Of a stretch of 64,000 bases of DNA, positions 36,673 to 46,509 are shown piece by piece. Under the pieces are notes generated by a model. That model ran no database searches. It was not told where the DNA came from and saw nothing but the letters and a program-made list of their open reading frames with translations. A program made the position numbers and the translations under genes. The DNA comes from Pseudomonadota bacterium (GTDB taxonomy: Bacteria > Myxococcota_A > Polyangia > GCA-2747355), in the NCBI GenBank assembly GCA_016702545.1, contig JADJDT010000043.1, positions 124,001 to 188,000 of the forward strand, written 5' to 3'. Within the stretch, counting starts at the first letter, position 1; every line of letters starts with the position of its first letter.

Positions 36673-36715
36673 GGCCGGTGGCGTACGCCCAGGCGCGGGC
36701 GCGGGAGCGAGCAGG

Positions 36716-38065
36716 ATGAAGATCGGCAGTCGTCTGGGCCACAGCCGGGAAACGCGTCGCGAGGCCGCGCCCGCGCCGCGGCCGGTCCGCCGACCCGCGG
36801 GCCTCGGCGATGCGCTCTATAGCGAGATCTACATCGAGGTGATCGACCGACTCGAGACGCGCGGCGCGCTCGAGCTCGATCCGCAAGAGCTGATGGCCCG
36901 GGTCACCGAGTTGGTGGCCCAGGCGGTCGAGGCGCGCCGGCTCGCGCTCTCGAGTCGCCAGCGCGAGCAGCTCGTGGCGGCGATCGGGGACGAGATCCTC
37001 GGCCTGGGGCCGCTCGAGCCGCTGCTCGCCGATGCGACCATCAGCGACATCCTGGTCAATGCCCCCGACCAGATCTTCGTCGAGCGCGGCGGCGTGCTCG
37101 AGGAGGTCGAGGTGCGCTTTCGCGACCAGGCGCACCTGCTCAATACCATCAATCGCATCGTCGCCCGGGTCGGCCGGCGCATCGACGAGGCCTCGCCGAT
37201 GGTCGACGCGCGCCTGCCCGACGGCTCGCGCTTCAACGCCGTGGTCGGACCACTGGCCATCGACAGCCCCGTGCTCTCGATTCGCCGCTTCATCGGTGGG
37301 CCGGTCTCGCTGCGCGAGCTGGTCGAGCGCGGCACGCTCTCGGTCGGGATGGGCCACTACCTCAAGAGCGCCGTGCGCGCCAAGTGCAACGTCCTGGTCT
37401 GTGGGGGCACGGGGGCGGGCAAGACGACGCTGCTCAACGCGCTGTCGCGCTACGTCTCCAGCCGCGAGCGCGTGGTGACGATCGAGGATTCGGCCGAGCT
37501 GCGGCTGCAGCAGCGGCACGTCGTGCGGCTCGAGACGCGACCGCCGAACCTCGAGGGCCGCGGGGAGGTGACGATTCGCGATCTGGTGCGCAACGCGCTG
37601 CGAATGCGGCCCGACCGCATCATCATCGGCGAGGTGCGCGGCCCCGAGGTGCTCGACATGGTGCAAGCGATGAACACCGGCCACGAGGGCTCGATGACGA
37701 CGCTGCACGCCAACAGCGTGAGCGATGGCTTCAGCCGCCTGCTGGCGATGCTGAGCATGTCGGGCACGCAGCTCTCCGAGCCGATGATGGCGCAGCTGAT
37801 CGCGCGGGCGATCGATGTCGTCGTGCACGTCGCACGCGCGCCGGATGGGCGCCGGCGGGTCAGCGCGGTGGCCGAGGTGGCCGGCGTGCAGGGCATGAGC
37901 TTCGAGCTGAACGAGGTCTACCGCGCGGCACGGGGGGACGCGGCAGAAGGCAGTCGCGGGGCCTGGCTGGCCTCCGGGCAGTCGCGCCTGCTCGAGCGCT
38001 TCGCCGCGGCGGGTGCGCCGCTCGAGCGCCGCTGGCTCGCGCCTGCGGCCGGCGAGGGAGCCTGA
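36716..38065 (+). CDS. cpaF: Tad pilus secretion ATPase CpaF/TadA
   Basis: Hexameric ATPase of the VirB11/GspE superfamily that powers Tad pilus assembly. It has 449 residues. Order: N-terminal domain with YSEIYIEVIDRLE, ILGLGPLEPLLADATISDILVN in parts, RFNAVVGPLAIDSPVLSIRRF in parts, Walker A GGTGAGKTTLLNAL, Asp box VVTIEDSAELRLQ, RPDRIIIGEVRGPEVLDMVQAMNTGHEGSM in parts, and HANS. The standalone protein and the VirB11-like C-terminus mark it as CpaF. It lies 43 bp after cpaE in the same operon. Confidence 0.95.
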   Translation: MKIGSRLGHSRETRREAAPAPRPVRRPAGLGDALYSEIYIEVIDRLETRGALELDPQELMARVTELVAQAVEARRLALSSRQREQLVAAIGDEILGLGPLEPLLADATISDILVNAPDQIFVERGGVLEEVEVRFRDQAHLLNTINRIVARVGRRIDEASPMVDARLPDGSRFNAVVGPLAIDSPVLSIRRFIGGPVSLRELVERGTLSVGMGHYLKSAVRAKCNVLVCGGTGAGKTTLLNALSRYVSSRERVVTIEDSAELRLQQRHVVRLETRPPNLEGRGEVTIRDLVRNALRMRPDRIIIGEVRGPEVLDMVQAMNTGHEGSMTTLHANSVSDGFSRLLAMLSMSGTQLSEPMMAQLIARAIDVVVHVARAPDGRRRVSAVAEVAGVQGMSFELNEVYRAARGDAAEGSRGAWLASGQSRLLERFAAAGAPLERRWLAPAAGEGA

Positions 38066-38075
38066 GAGGCGCGCC

Positions 38076-39053
38076 ATGAGCGGGCAGGACCTCTACCCCT
38101 GGCTGGCCGTGGCGAGCGCGCTGGCGTTGTTCTGCGCGCTACAGGCCGGCTACTGGTGGTTCCGTAGCCGGCGGCGACGGGAGATCGCGCGGGTCAGCGA
38201 AGGGCTGATGGGCACGCTGTCGCGCGCGGTCCCGCAGGGCATCCAGATCCGCGCGCGCGCCAAGGCCTCGGAGCTCGGACGGCTGGCGACGCTGCCCGTG
38301 CTCGAGCGCCTGAGCGCCACGCTGGCCCAGGGCGGCTTCGAGATCGACGTGCGGCGCTACTTGCTGCTCAATGGCGCGGCTGCGGCGGCGACGATGATGA
38401 TCGGTCTCCTCGTCGGTGCTGGGTGGATCGGGGCGGCGGTGCTCGCCGTGCTCGCCTTGCTCGGCCTCCACGTCCAGGTCACGCGGCGTTGCGAGCGGCG
38501 CCTGCGGCTGGTCGATGCGCAGCTGCCGCGCGCGCTGGAGATCATGGTCTTCAGCCTGCGCGCCGGGCGGGGGCTCGAGGAGGCGGTGCGGACGGCCGCC
38601 GAGGAGACCGAGCCGCCGCTCTCCGCCGATCTGCGCCGCTGCCACGACGAGTATGCGCTGGGGCGGCCGATCGAGGCGGCGCTGCAGCAGCTGCGCGCGC
38701 GTTGGCCCGCGGTGCGCGCGCTCTACTCCTTCGTCGAGGCGGTGGCCGTGCTCAAGCGCACGGGCGGCAATCTGGTGGAGGTGATGGAGACCCTGATCGA
38801 GACCTTGCGCTTGCAGGCGGCGCACCAGGCGCGACACCGCGCCCTGACCTCGGAGGGGCGCGTCTCGGGGCTGATCCTGACGATCCTGCCGCTGCTGGCG
38901 CTGGCCGGTCAGGCGCTGGTCTCGCCGGGAGCGTTGCTGGCGATGGCCGCGGACGAGGGCGGGCGCCTGGTCTTGGTGGCCGCGGTCGCGCTCTGGGCCG
39001 TCGGCGCGGTGTGGGTGGCGCGGCTCGGGCGTCCGGGCCGGGGAGGGGCGTGA
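38076..39053 (+). CDS. tadB: Tad pilus inner-membrane platform protein TadB
   Basis: GspF-type membrane platform protein. It has 325 residues from the ATG before SGQDLYPWL; the gene starts 10 bp after cpaF. The N-terminal helix (WLAVASALALFCALQ) is followed by paired helices (AAAAATMMIGLLVGAGWIGA), then the cytoplasmic four-helix T2SF domain: QLPRALEIMVFSLRAGRGLEEAVR in parts, TGGNLVEVMETLIETLR and RVSGLILTILPLLALAG. The C-terminal helix is VLVAAVALWAVGAVWV-like. The TadC gene follows after one base. Confidence 0.92.
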   Translation: MSGQDLYPWLAVASALALFCALQAGYWWFRSRRRREIARVSEGLMGTLSRAVPQGIQIRARAKASELGRLATLPVLERLSATLAQGGFEIDVRRYLLLNGAAAAATMMIGLLVGAGWIGAAVLAVLALLGLHVQVTRRCERRLRLVDAQLPRALEIMVFSLRAGRGLEEAVRTAAEETEPPLSADLRRCHDEYALGRPIEAALQQLRARWPAVRALYSFVEAVAVLKRTGGNLVEVMETLIETLRLQAAHQARHRALTSEGRVSGLILTILPLLALAGQALVSPGALLAMAADEGGRLVLVAAVALWAVGAVWVARLGRPGRGGA

Positions 39054-39054
39054 G

Positions 39055-39950
39055 ATGCCGATAGCCCTGCTTCAGGCCCTCGCCTTGCTGCTCTGCCTGC
39101 TCTTGGCCGCCGGCGCGCTGCTGATCGCGATCCGCTTGCGCGCGGCCCAGGTGCCGGGGCCCGCGGACGCGAGCCGGCGGGCGGGCGACGCCCGGCGCGA
39201 CGACCGGTTGGCGGCGCCTGGCCTCGCGCTTGCGACCCAAGGGTGAGGCGGAGGTCGAGGCGTTGCAGGAGCGGCTGGTGCACGCGGGGCTCTACGGCAG
39301 AGATGCGATCGACCTCTTCGTCAGCGTGCGCTTCGTGCTCTTCGCCGGCGGGCTGTTGGCGGTGCTGGCTGGGCGCGTCGCTCCTGGCGGAGAGCGGCTT
39401 CGACCAGCTGGTGCTCGTGCTGGTGGTGGCGGGCGCCGTGGTGATCGCGCCGAACGCCTGGCTCAACCGTCGTATTCAGCGGCGGCAGGTCGAAATCGCC
39501 GAGGCCCTGCCCGACCTGCTCGACCTGCTCGTCGTCTGCCTGGAGGCGGGGCTCGGCCTCGAACAGGCGCTTGAGCGCGTGGTGCGCGGGGGTGGGGGAC
39601 CGGTCGGCGAGAGCCGCCTGCTGCGGCAGGAGCTCGACACCGTACTTAGCGACGTGCAGCTCGGCATGCCCGTGCCGGCCGCCTGGCGCCGCCTGGCGCA
39701 GCGCCTGGGGGGCGAGGACGTCGGCAGTGTGGCGGCGTTGATCGCGAAGGCCTCGGTGATGGGTGCCCGGCTCGGCGAGCTGCTGCGGGGCCACTCCAAG
39801 ACCGTGCGCCAGCGCCAGCTCCTGCGCCTGGAGGAGGCCACGGGCGTCGCCAACGCCCAGCTCGCGCTGCCGCTCACGATCTGCCTGCTGCCGGCCGCGT
39901 TGCTGCTGATGATGGGGCCGGCGGCGCTGGCCCTCTACCGTGGCATCTAG
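39055..39950 (+). CDS. tadC: Tad pilus inner-membrane platform protein TadC, two frameshifts
   Basis: Second GspF-type platform protein, broken across three frames. Segment 1 (39055 to about 39210) has the first helix (ALLQALALLLCLLLAAGALLI). Segment 2 (about 39211-39371) reads RLRPKGEAEVEALQERLVHAG then FVSVRFVLFAGGLLAVL. Segment 3 (about 39372-39950) has the core EIAEALPDLLDLLVVCLEAGLG, quoted in part, LGEDVGSVAALIAKASVMGARLGELLR in parts, and the C-terminal LPLTICLLPAALLLMMGPA. Removing one base near 39210 and one in the G run at 39371 gives a 297-residue protein, the normal TadC length. Confidence 0.85.
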
Positions 39951-39960
39951 GGCATCTAGC

Positions 39961-40941
39961 GTGCAACGCCGCAGCCCTCATCGCCGCGTGTGTGGGATCG
40001 CAGGCCGGCGAGCGCTGGCGCTGCTGCTCGGGCTGGCGCTGGCGGGATCGGTGGGCTGCGTGCGCGAGTCGCCCCGCGGTGGACTGCGCCAGCCCACCGC
40101 GCGCGACGTGGCGGGACTGCGCTACGACATGGTCGAGTCGTTGGTCGCTCAGGGCAGCTACGACGCCGCCGTGCCGCTGCTCAACGCGCTGCTCACGCAG
40201 CATCCGCGGGCGGCGCGGCTGCACCTGTTGCGCGGGATCGTCCTGCGCGAGAAGCGGGTGCTGCCGGCGGCCGAGAGCGAGCTGCGCCTCGCCGTGGCGC
40301 TCGACGGCAGCGACCCCGACGCGCACGCCGCGCTGGGGGCGGTGCTGATGCGCCAGCGGCGCTATCGCGAGGCCGAGCGCAGCCACCGCCAGGCCTGCGC
40401 CCTGGCGCCACGCACGGCGGCCTACCACAATGATCTGGGCTTTTGCTTGCTGGTGCAGCGGCGCCTGCCCGCGGCGCGCGAGGCGCTGCTCCAGGCCGTG
40501 CGGCTCGACGCCACGCTGCGTCGCGCCTTCAACAACCTGGGGTTGACGCTGGGGCTGATGGGGCGAATGGAAGAGGCGCGCGATGCCTTCGCGCAGGCGG
40601 GCAGTCGCGCGCTGGCGCTGACGAACATGGGCTACGTCGAGGAGCTGCGCGGCCGGCCGCTGGCGGCGCGCCGCTACTATGAACAGGCGCTGCGTCAAGA
40701 ACGCAGCTACGCCCCGGCGCTGCGCAACCTGCGGGCGCTCGAGCCCGGGCGTCGGATCGGCGAGCCTGCCGCCGATGTGATTCCACTGGCGACGGACGAG
40801 GAGGTGGGGGATGTCGAGGCTCCAGAAGCGATCGTCGATCCGGGCGACGGGCCGGCTGCGGCCCGCTCTGCTGCGGGGGCTGCTGGTGCTCCTGCCGCTG
40901 GCAGCGGCGAGCGGGTGCTTCAAGGTCGAGCACCTCGGTGA
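39961..40941 (+). CDS. tadD: TPR lipoprotein, TadD-like
   Basis: Tetratricopeptide-repeat lipoprotein of the Tad locus, thought to act as a pilotin-like assembly factor. It has 326 residues from GTG at 39961; an earlier in-frame GTG at 39940 is also possible and overlaps tadC. The signal LALLLGLALAGSVGC ends in a lipobox. Four or five TPR units follow (YDAAVPLLNALLTQHP, AESELRLAVALDGSDPDAHAAL in parts, YREAERSHRQACALAP, LPAAREALLQAVRLD, MEEARDAFAQAG). The C-terminus is acidic then Ala/Gly-rich. The next gene starts inside its 3' end. Confidence 0.85.
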   Translation: MQRRSPHRRVCGIAGRRALALLLGLALAGSVGCVRESPRGGLRQPTARDVAGLRYDMVESLVAQGSYDAAVPLLNALLTQHPRAARLHLLRGIVLREKRVLPAAESELRLAVALDGSDPDAHAALGAVLMRQRRYREAERSHRQACALAPRTAAYHNDLGFCLLVQRRLPAAREALLQAVRLDATLRRAFNNLGLTLGLMGRMEEARDAFAQAGSRALALTNMGYVEELRGRPLAARRYYEQALRQERSYAPALRNLRALEPGRRIGEPAADVIPLATDEEVGDVEAPEAIVDPGDGPAAARSAAGAAGAPAAGSGERVLQGRAPR

Positions 40942-41128
40942 GGCGACCGGTCGTGCCACCGACCGCGCCTTCCGCACGCAGGCGCTGCCCTCGGAGGAGA
41001 TCTTCGCCCAACCCAAGGCGATGGAGGCCGAGCTGGCCGCTGGCGCGGTCAAGGCGATGACGAGCGACAACCGTCAGCAGAACGCGCGCGGCAAGACGAC
41101 GCTCCTGGCGCCGGTCGAAGTGCGCTGA
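40811..41128 (+). CDS. small lipoprotein of the Tad locus
   Basis: A 105-residue protein starting inside tadD in another frame, with a strong ribosome site (GAGGAGGTGGGGG) directly before ATG at 40811. A basic N-terminus and hydrophobic stretch end in LPLAAASGC, a lipobox. The mature part (FKVEHLGEATGRATDRAFRT in the first 20 residues) is short, polar and without Cys. No family is recognised; the position between tadD and the TadG-like gene suggests an accessory of pilus assembly. The overlap of 131 bases with tadD is long but the start signals are convincing. Confidence 0.7.
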   Translation: MSRLQKRSSIRATGRLRPALLRGLLVLLPLAAASGCFKVEHLGEATGRATDRAFRTQALPSEEIFAQPKAMEAELAAGAVKAMTSDNRQQNARGKTTLLAPVEVR

Positions 41129-41141
41129 GGTCCTGCGCGTC

Positions 41142-42640
41142 GTGCGGGCGGGTCGGCGGCGGAGCGCGCGCGGGAGCGAAGACGGGGTCGTCGCGCTGGC
41201 GGTGGCCATACTCGCGTTGGGGCTGTTGTTGGCAGGCAGCAGCTCCAGCAGGCGGCCGACAGCCTGGCCCAGGCGGCAGCGATCGTGCTGCGCGACGAGG
41301 GGAGGGGGCCCACGGGCCAGCTCGCGCTGGGCGCGCTCCCCGCCCGCGTCGTCAGCGAGATCACCGGGCGCAGCGACGTGCAGCTGCTCTCGCTCGCGAT
41401 CGAGACGCAGCGCGACGAGGCTGGGCGCGAGGCCGGCGAAGTAGTCACCGTTCGGCTCAGCGCCGCGGCCGAGCCGCTCGTGCCCGGCGGCGCGTCGGTG
41501 CAGCTCCAGCGCTCGGGCGCCGCCCGCCTGGGGCGCGAGTTGACGCCCGCTGGACCCGAGGGCTGGCCCGCGGTGGTCTACGTCGTGGAGGCGACGAACT
41601 CGCTCTGGCAGAAGATCGAGGGCACCGAGCGGAGCTTCTGGGAGATCGTGTATCAATCCTTTCAACAGACCAAGCTGGAACAGCTACCGGCCGCGACGGG
41701 ACTGGTCGCTTTCGCTCGCAAGGAACAGGTTCCCACCGTCGAGCCGCGCCTGCAGAACAGCCCCGCGATTCGGTCGGCGTTGCAGCAGTTGAACCGCATC
41801 GCCGAGCTCCGCAGGGGATCGCCACTCAGCTTCGAGTTCCTCAAGGAGTACGTCAGCAGCTCTAGCCGCAACACGGAGCTCGGCCTGAAACGGGCCGCCG
41901 AGCTGCTAGCCGCTCCGCAGCACGCGAAGCGCAGCCGCAGCATCGTGCTCGTCACCACCGGGCCGCCCTTGACTGACGAGCGCCCCTATGTCCAGCAGCT
42001 GCTGCAGTTCTGGCGCAGCCCGTCCGACCAGACGAGCGACACGGCTCGCCAGGTGCGCGGCTCTGCGGCGAGTCCCGGCGCGGCGCTGTACACGGTCGAA
42101 CTCGGCACCTGGCGCTACCCGACCGAGGTGCTCGATGCGTGGATCTGGCGCACCGTCGGGAGATTCCAGGGCCGCGAGCTGGACAATGTCCTGCTCGACC
42201 TCGCGGGTGCGGCCGGCAGCGCGGGCGGTGATCGCAACTACTACTACCCACTCAACCTCGTCGACACCGCCGACCGCCTCGGCGAGCGGCTGACGGCCGG
42301 GGCCTGTAGCTTCCGGATCGGCGCCGACCGCACCCAGGCCGCAGTGCTGCAGGACGCGGGGGCGCTGGGGCGCGCGGCACGCGCCGGCCAGCTCGGCGTC
42401 TTTGTCGTAGGCGACGCGGAGGGCAGCGAGCGACGGCTCCCGCGGCTGCTCGGCGCCACGACCAGCACGCTGTCCCAGGCCAACACCCAGGGCTATGTGC
42501 TGCAGAACGTCGCCGGCTGGCCGGAGCTGCGGCTGGCCCTCGGCACCTGCCTCGAGCTCGGGCGCGATCCGCACCAGCGCTTGCTCGTGCGCTGGGGCGA
42601 GCCCGTGCTGGTGCTGCCCTCGCTGCTCGCGGCCAACTGA
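41142..42640 (+). CDS. TadG-like protein with von Willebrand A-like domain, frameshifted
   Basis: Membrane-anchored Tad protein of about 499 residues after repair. It starts at GTG 41142 with a basic stretch and membrane helix (GVVALAVAILALGLLLAG), the TadG/TadE-type N-terminus. The frame is lost near 41232; one extra base gives QQLQQAADSLAQAAAIVLRD, the pseudopilin-like region, and joins the downstream frame to 42640. A vWA-like domain follows (AVVYVVEATNSLWQKI, LVAFARKE, RSIVLVTTGPPLTDERP), but the metal-site DxSxS is changed to EATNS, so metal binding is doubtful. The C-terminal part (FRIGADRTQAAVL, LGVFVVGDAEG) is unknown. It is the last gene of the locus. Confidence 0.8.
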
Positions 42641-42671
42641 TCCGGCACCCACGGGGGAAAGGCTGCGCTCA

Positions 42672-42697
42672 AGAGGTGTCCAGAGATCGTCGCCACC
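42672..42697. repeat. solo end of the copy-B type repeat
   Basis: AGAGGTGTCCAGAGATCGTCG repeats the end of element B (AGAGGTGTYCAGAAATCGTCG), shown here within 21 and 20 positions of the window respectively, with one or two changes. It sits between the stop codons of the TadG-like gene and the dehydrogenase gene. No core and no second end are present. Confidence 0.5.
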
Positions 42698-42700
42698 GCT

Positions 42701-43702
<1,002 letters not shown>

Positions 43703-43768
43703 GCACAGCTCCTCGTGAATAGAATGTTCGCGGTTCGTGGTAGGAGGATACCAGCAGAGGAGGCGCTC

Positions 43769-44536
43769 GTGGTGGCAGACGCGTGCGGTGAGGCCCTGGC
43801 CGGGCAGGAGGGCGTGGGTGGCGCGGTGGATCCGGCCGACGCGCGCGCGGTGGTCTTGCTCTCGGGTGGCTTGGATTCGGCCGTGTGCTTGGCTTTGGCG
43901 CGCGCCGCGGGGCGGCGCTGCTTCGCGTTGACCGTCCGCTACGGACAACGTCACGCGGCCGAGCTGCGGGCGGCCGAGCGCGTGGCGGCGGCGCTGGGCG
44001 CGGAGCAGCACCTCGAGCTGGCGCTCGATCTGCGCGCGATCGGCGGCTCGGCGCTGACCGACACGATCGCGGTGCCGAAGGCGCGCAGCGCCGAGCAGAT
44101 CGGCCGGGGCGTGCCCGTGACCTACGTGCCGGCGCGCAACACCCTCTTGCTCTCCTGTGCGCTGGCCTGGGCCGAGGTGCTCGACGCGCGGCACATCTAC
44201 CTCGGCGTCAACGCGCTCGACTACTCGGGCTATCCGGACTGCCGGCCGGCCTTCATCGCCGCGTTCCAGGCGCTGGCGGACCAGGCGACGGCGATGGGGA
44301 CCGAGCGCGGCGCCCGGCTGATCATCGAGGCCCCGCTGCTGGCGCTCGACAAGGCGGAGATCGTGCGGCAAGGGCTGGCGTTGGGGGTCGACTTCGGCCT
44401 GACGCATAGCTGCTACGATCCGCTGCCGGAGGGGCACCCCTGCGGCGCCTGTGACGCGTGCTTGCTGCGGCGCAAGGGCTTCGCCGCGGCGGGCGCGGTC
44501 GACCCCTTGCCCTACCCCGTGGAGGATGCGTCGTGA
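43769..44536 (+). CDS. queC: 7-cyano-7-deazaguanine synthase
   Basis: ATP-dependent enzyme converting 7-carboxy-7-deazaguanine to preQ0 in queuosine synthesis. It has about 255 residues. The core starts VVLLSGGLDSAVCLA (PP-loop), then LTVRYGQRHAAELRAA, PVTYVPARNTLLLSCAL, YLGVNALDYSGYPDCRPAFI in parts, KAEIVRQGLALGVDFGLTHSCYDP in parts, and the zinc site CGACDACLLRRKGF. GTG 43769 (or 43772) has AGAGGAGG just upstream; earlier in-frame starts lack a ribosome site. An N-terminal extension of ~30 residues precedes the usual start. No queD, queE or preQ1 riboswitch is visible. The dus gene overlaps its stop. Confidence 0.92.
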   Translation: MVADACGEALAGQEGVGGAVDPADARAVVLLSGGLDSAVCLALARAAGRRCFALTVRYGQRHAAELRAAERVAAALGAEQHLELALDLRAIGGSALTDTIAVPKARSAEQIGRGVPVTYVPARNTLLLSCALAWAEVLDARHIYLGVNALDYSGYPDCRPAFIAAFQALADQATAMGTERGARLIIEAPLLALDKAEIVRQGLALGVDFGLTHSCYDPLPEGHPCGACDACLLRRKGFAAAGAVDPLPYPVEDAS

Positions 44537-45561
44537 CCGACGCGGCCCTCGACCGCGATCTCCCCGCCGGCAGTCGCCTGCCCGCGCTGCAGATCGGCCG
44601 GCTGCGGATCTGGCCGCCGGTGCTGCAGGCGCCGATGGCGGCGCTGACGCATCCCGCGACGCGCACGATCGCCGAGCGCTTCGGCTGTGGGTTGGCCGTG
44701 ACCGAGTTCGTGCCCGCCGCTGGCCTCGCGGCAGGCGCGGTCCGCGTGCGCGCACGGATGCGTCCCAGCCACGGCGGTGGCCCCCTGGCGGTACAGATCT
44801 ACGGCCGCGAGCCGCGACAGATGGAGCGCGCCGCGGCGATCGCCGCCGAGGGGGGCGCGGCGCTGGTCGACCTCAATCTGGGCTGTCCTTCCAAGCGCGT
44901 GAGCCGCGGGCAGTGCGGCGCGGCGTTGATGCGCGAGCCCGCGCTGGCGGCCGAGCTGGTGCGAGCCGTCGTCGAGGGGGTGGCGGGCCGCGCCGAGGTC
45001 ACCGTCAAGCTGCGGGCCGGCTGGGACGCCACGCAGCGCAACGCACCCGAGCTTGCCGTGTTGCTGGTCGCGGCTGGGGCGGCGGCCGTCACCGTGCATG
45101 GGCGGACACGCGAGCAGCGCTTCGGCGGTGCGGTCGATTACGAGCTGATCGCGCAAGTCAAGGCGGCGGTGGCCGTGCCGGTGATCGCCAACGGGGACAT
45201 CAAGGATGTGCCGACGCTGGAGCACGCGCTGCGCGTCAGCCGGGCCGACGGGGCCATGATCGGTCGGGCGGCGATCGGCGACCCCTGGCTCTTTGCGCGG
45301 CTGAAGGCCTGGTGCGAGGGGCTCCCGCCGCCGCGACCGCCCAGCGCGCGCGAGCGGATCGCGACCTACCTCGAGCACTGCCGGTTGCACCTCGCCTGCT
45401 GTGACGACGAGGGCCGCGCCGTGCAGCAGATGCGGACCTTCGCCGGCCGCTACCTGGCGCCGCTCGACGCCGACCTGCGACTCCGGCCCGCGATCAACCG
45501 CCTGGATCGCCTCGAGGCCATCGAGGCCATGCTCTACCAGCACTGCGACGCGGTGGGGTGA
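44533..45561 (+). CDS. dus: tRNA-dihydrouridine synthase
   Basis: FMN-dependent enzyme reducing uridines in tRNA, 342 residues. GTG at 44533 overlaps the queC stop and has GGAGG upstream. Motifs: PVLQAPMAALTHPATRTIAERFG in parts, VQIYGREPRQM, VDLNLGCPSKRVSRGQCGAALM in parts with the active-site Cys, VKLRAGWD, VHGRTREQRFGG, VIANGDIKD, and DGAMIGRAAIGDPWLF. The profile is closest to DusB-type enzymes. Coupling to queC places two tRNA-modification genes together. Confidence 0.92.
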   Translation: MTDAALDRDLPAGSRLPALQIGRLRIWPPVLQAPMAALTHPATRTIAERFGCGLAVTEFVPAAGLAAGAVRVRARMRPSHGGGPLAVQIYGREPRQMERAAAIAAEGGAALVDLNLGCPSKRVSRGQCGAALMREPALAAELVRAVVEGVAGRAEVTVKLRAGWDATQRNAPELAVLLVAAGAAAVTVHGRTREQRFGGAVDYELIAQVKAAVAVPVIANGDIKDVPTLEHALRVSRADGAMIGRAAIGDPWLFARLKAWCEGLPPPRPPSARERIATYLEHCRLHLACCDDEGRAVQQMRTFAGRYLAPLDADLRLRPAINRLDRLEAIEAMLYQHCDAVG

Positions 45562-46454
45562 CGCGTGCCGAACCTCTGGAGGCTGCCCGACGATCGTTCG
45601 GAGCTGGCTGGGCCCACCGAGTGGGTCGAGGCGCTGGTGCAGGGCCGCGGCGCGCTGATCGAGCGCATCGTCTCCTGCGGCCATCGCACGCCCGACCCCG
45701 CGATGCGGTAGGCAATCAGCCCCGCGTACTCACGGACGGCCATGCTGCTGCGTTCGAGGGCGATGGCGCGGGGCAGCCAGTTACGGGCGCCGGCCAGCGG
45801 GACGCGCTGGAAGTCGACGGGCCACGGGATGACCGGGCGCCCAACCTTGGCGAAGCAGGCTACCGCGCGTGGCATGTGGAAGGCGGAGGTCACCAGCAGG
45901 ACCGGTCCCCTGACGTCGTGCAGCAGCCGCATGCTGTAGAGCGCGTTCTCGCGGGTGTTGCGCGACTCGGCATCGAGCCGGAGGCGGGGCCCGCCGATGC
46001 CCAGCTCGCGCGCCAGCGGCGCGAGCACGGTCGCCTCACGCTCGCCGCCCTGGAGCAGGGCGCTCGATCCGCCCGAGAGCACCAGCACCGCCTGCGGATA
46101 GCGTCGCGCCAGCCGAATCGCCTCGACGAAGCGGTCGGCGGCGGCGTTGAACTCGTAGGGCCCGCGCGTGACGATCTCTGCGTCGGTGGCGCCACCCAGC
46201 AGCACGATCGCGCCCGGCGCGGCGGTCAGCGCGGGAGGCCGCGGATACGCCTGCTCCAGCGGATAGAGCAGGAGGTTGGCGACCGCCCCTGAGCTGAAGA
46301 GCCCCAGCGTGGTGAAGGCCAGCGCTAGGCAAAGTCGACGCAACCAGCGGGCGCGTCGCGCGCGGCCCAGCGCCCACGCCGTGAGCAGCGCGAGCAGCCC
46401 GAGCGGTACCGGCTGCGTCAGCGGCCCGAGCGTCTTCGACAGGAGAAAGAACAC
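45534..46454 (-). CDS. DUF218 / ElyC-SanA-YdcF family membrane protein, 3' end altered
   Basis: Inner-membrane protein with a DUF218 domain, related to E. coli ElyC (envelope stress, lipid-carrier metabolism). Two N-terminal helices (PVPLGLLALLTAWALG, LCLALAFTTLGLFSSGAVANLLL in parts) precede the domain: GAIVLLGGATDAEI, AVLVLSGGSSALL, EATVLAPLARELG, ESRNTRENALYS, LLVTSAFHMPRAVACF, VDFQRVPL. The natural end should be near REYAGLIAYRIAG (about 45700); the remaining ~60 residues are the reverse of the cupin remnant and not family-like, so the original stop seems lost. Confidence 0.82.
   Translation of the reverse strand: MFFLLSKTLGPLTQPVPLGLLALLTAWALGRARRARWLRRLCLALAFTTLGLFSSGAVANLLLYPLEQAYPRPPALTAAPGAIVLLGGATDAEIVTRGPYEFNAAADRFVEAIRLARRYPQAVLVLSGGSSALLQGGEREATVLAPLARELGIGGPRLRLDAESRNTRENALYSMRLLHDVRGPVLLVTSAFHMPRAVACFAKVGRPVIPWPVDFQRVPLAGARNWLPRAIALERSSMAVREYAGLIAYRIAGSGVRWPQETMRSISAPRPCTSASTHSVGPASSERSSGSLQRFGTRHPTASQCW
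45565..45711 (+). pseudogene. truncated cupin-type gene (N-terminal remnant)
   Basis: A 48-residue frame from GTG at 45565, four bases after dus. It reads VPNLWRLPDDRSE, then VEALVQGRGALIERIVSCGHRTPD, given here in two parts, before stopping at PAMR. The segment 'ALIERIVS.G..TP' is the well-known start of single-domain cupins, which continue with W.DQ...EWVLLL; that part is missing. The sequence turns into the reverse complement of the ElyC-like gene end at about 45700, so this looks like a gene cut by a deletion (or a misassembly). Confidence 0.55.
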
Positions 46455-46509
46455 CTTAGCGGTCGCCTGATCTGGGCTGGCCGGCCTGGGCTCACGGCGC
46501 GCGGTGGCG

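Noticed and set aside
32020..42640. Assignment of the pilus locus as a type II secretion system
   Set aside because: CpaF-type ATPase, paired TadB/TadC, TadZ, Flp pilin and CpaB identify a Tad system; no GspD-type or GspG genes are present.
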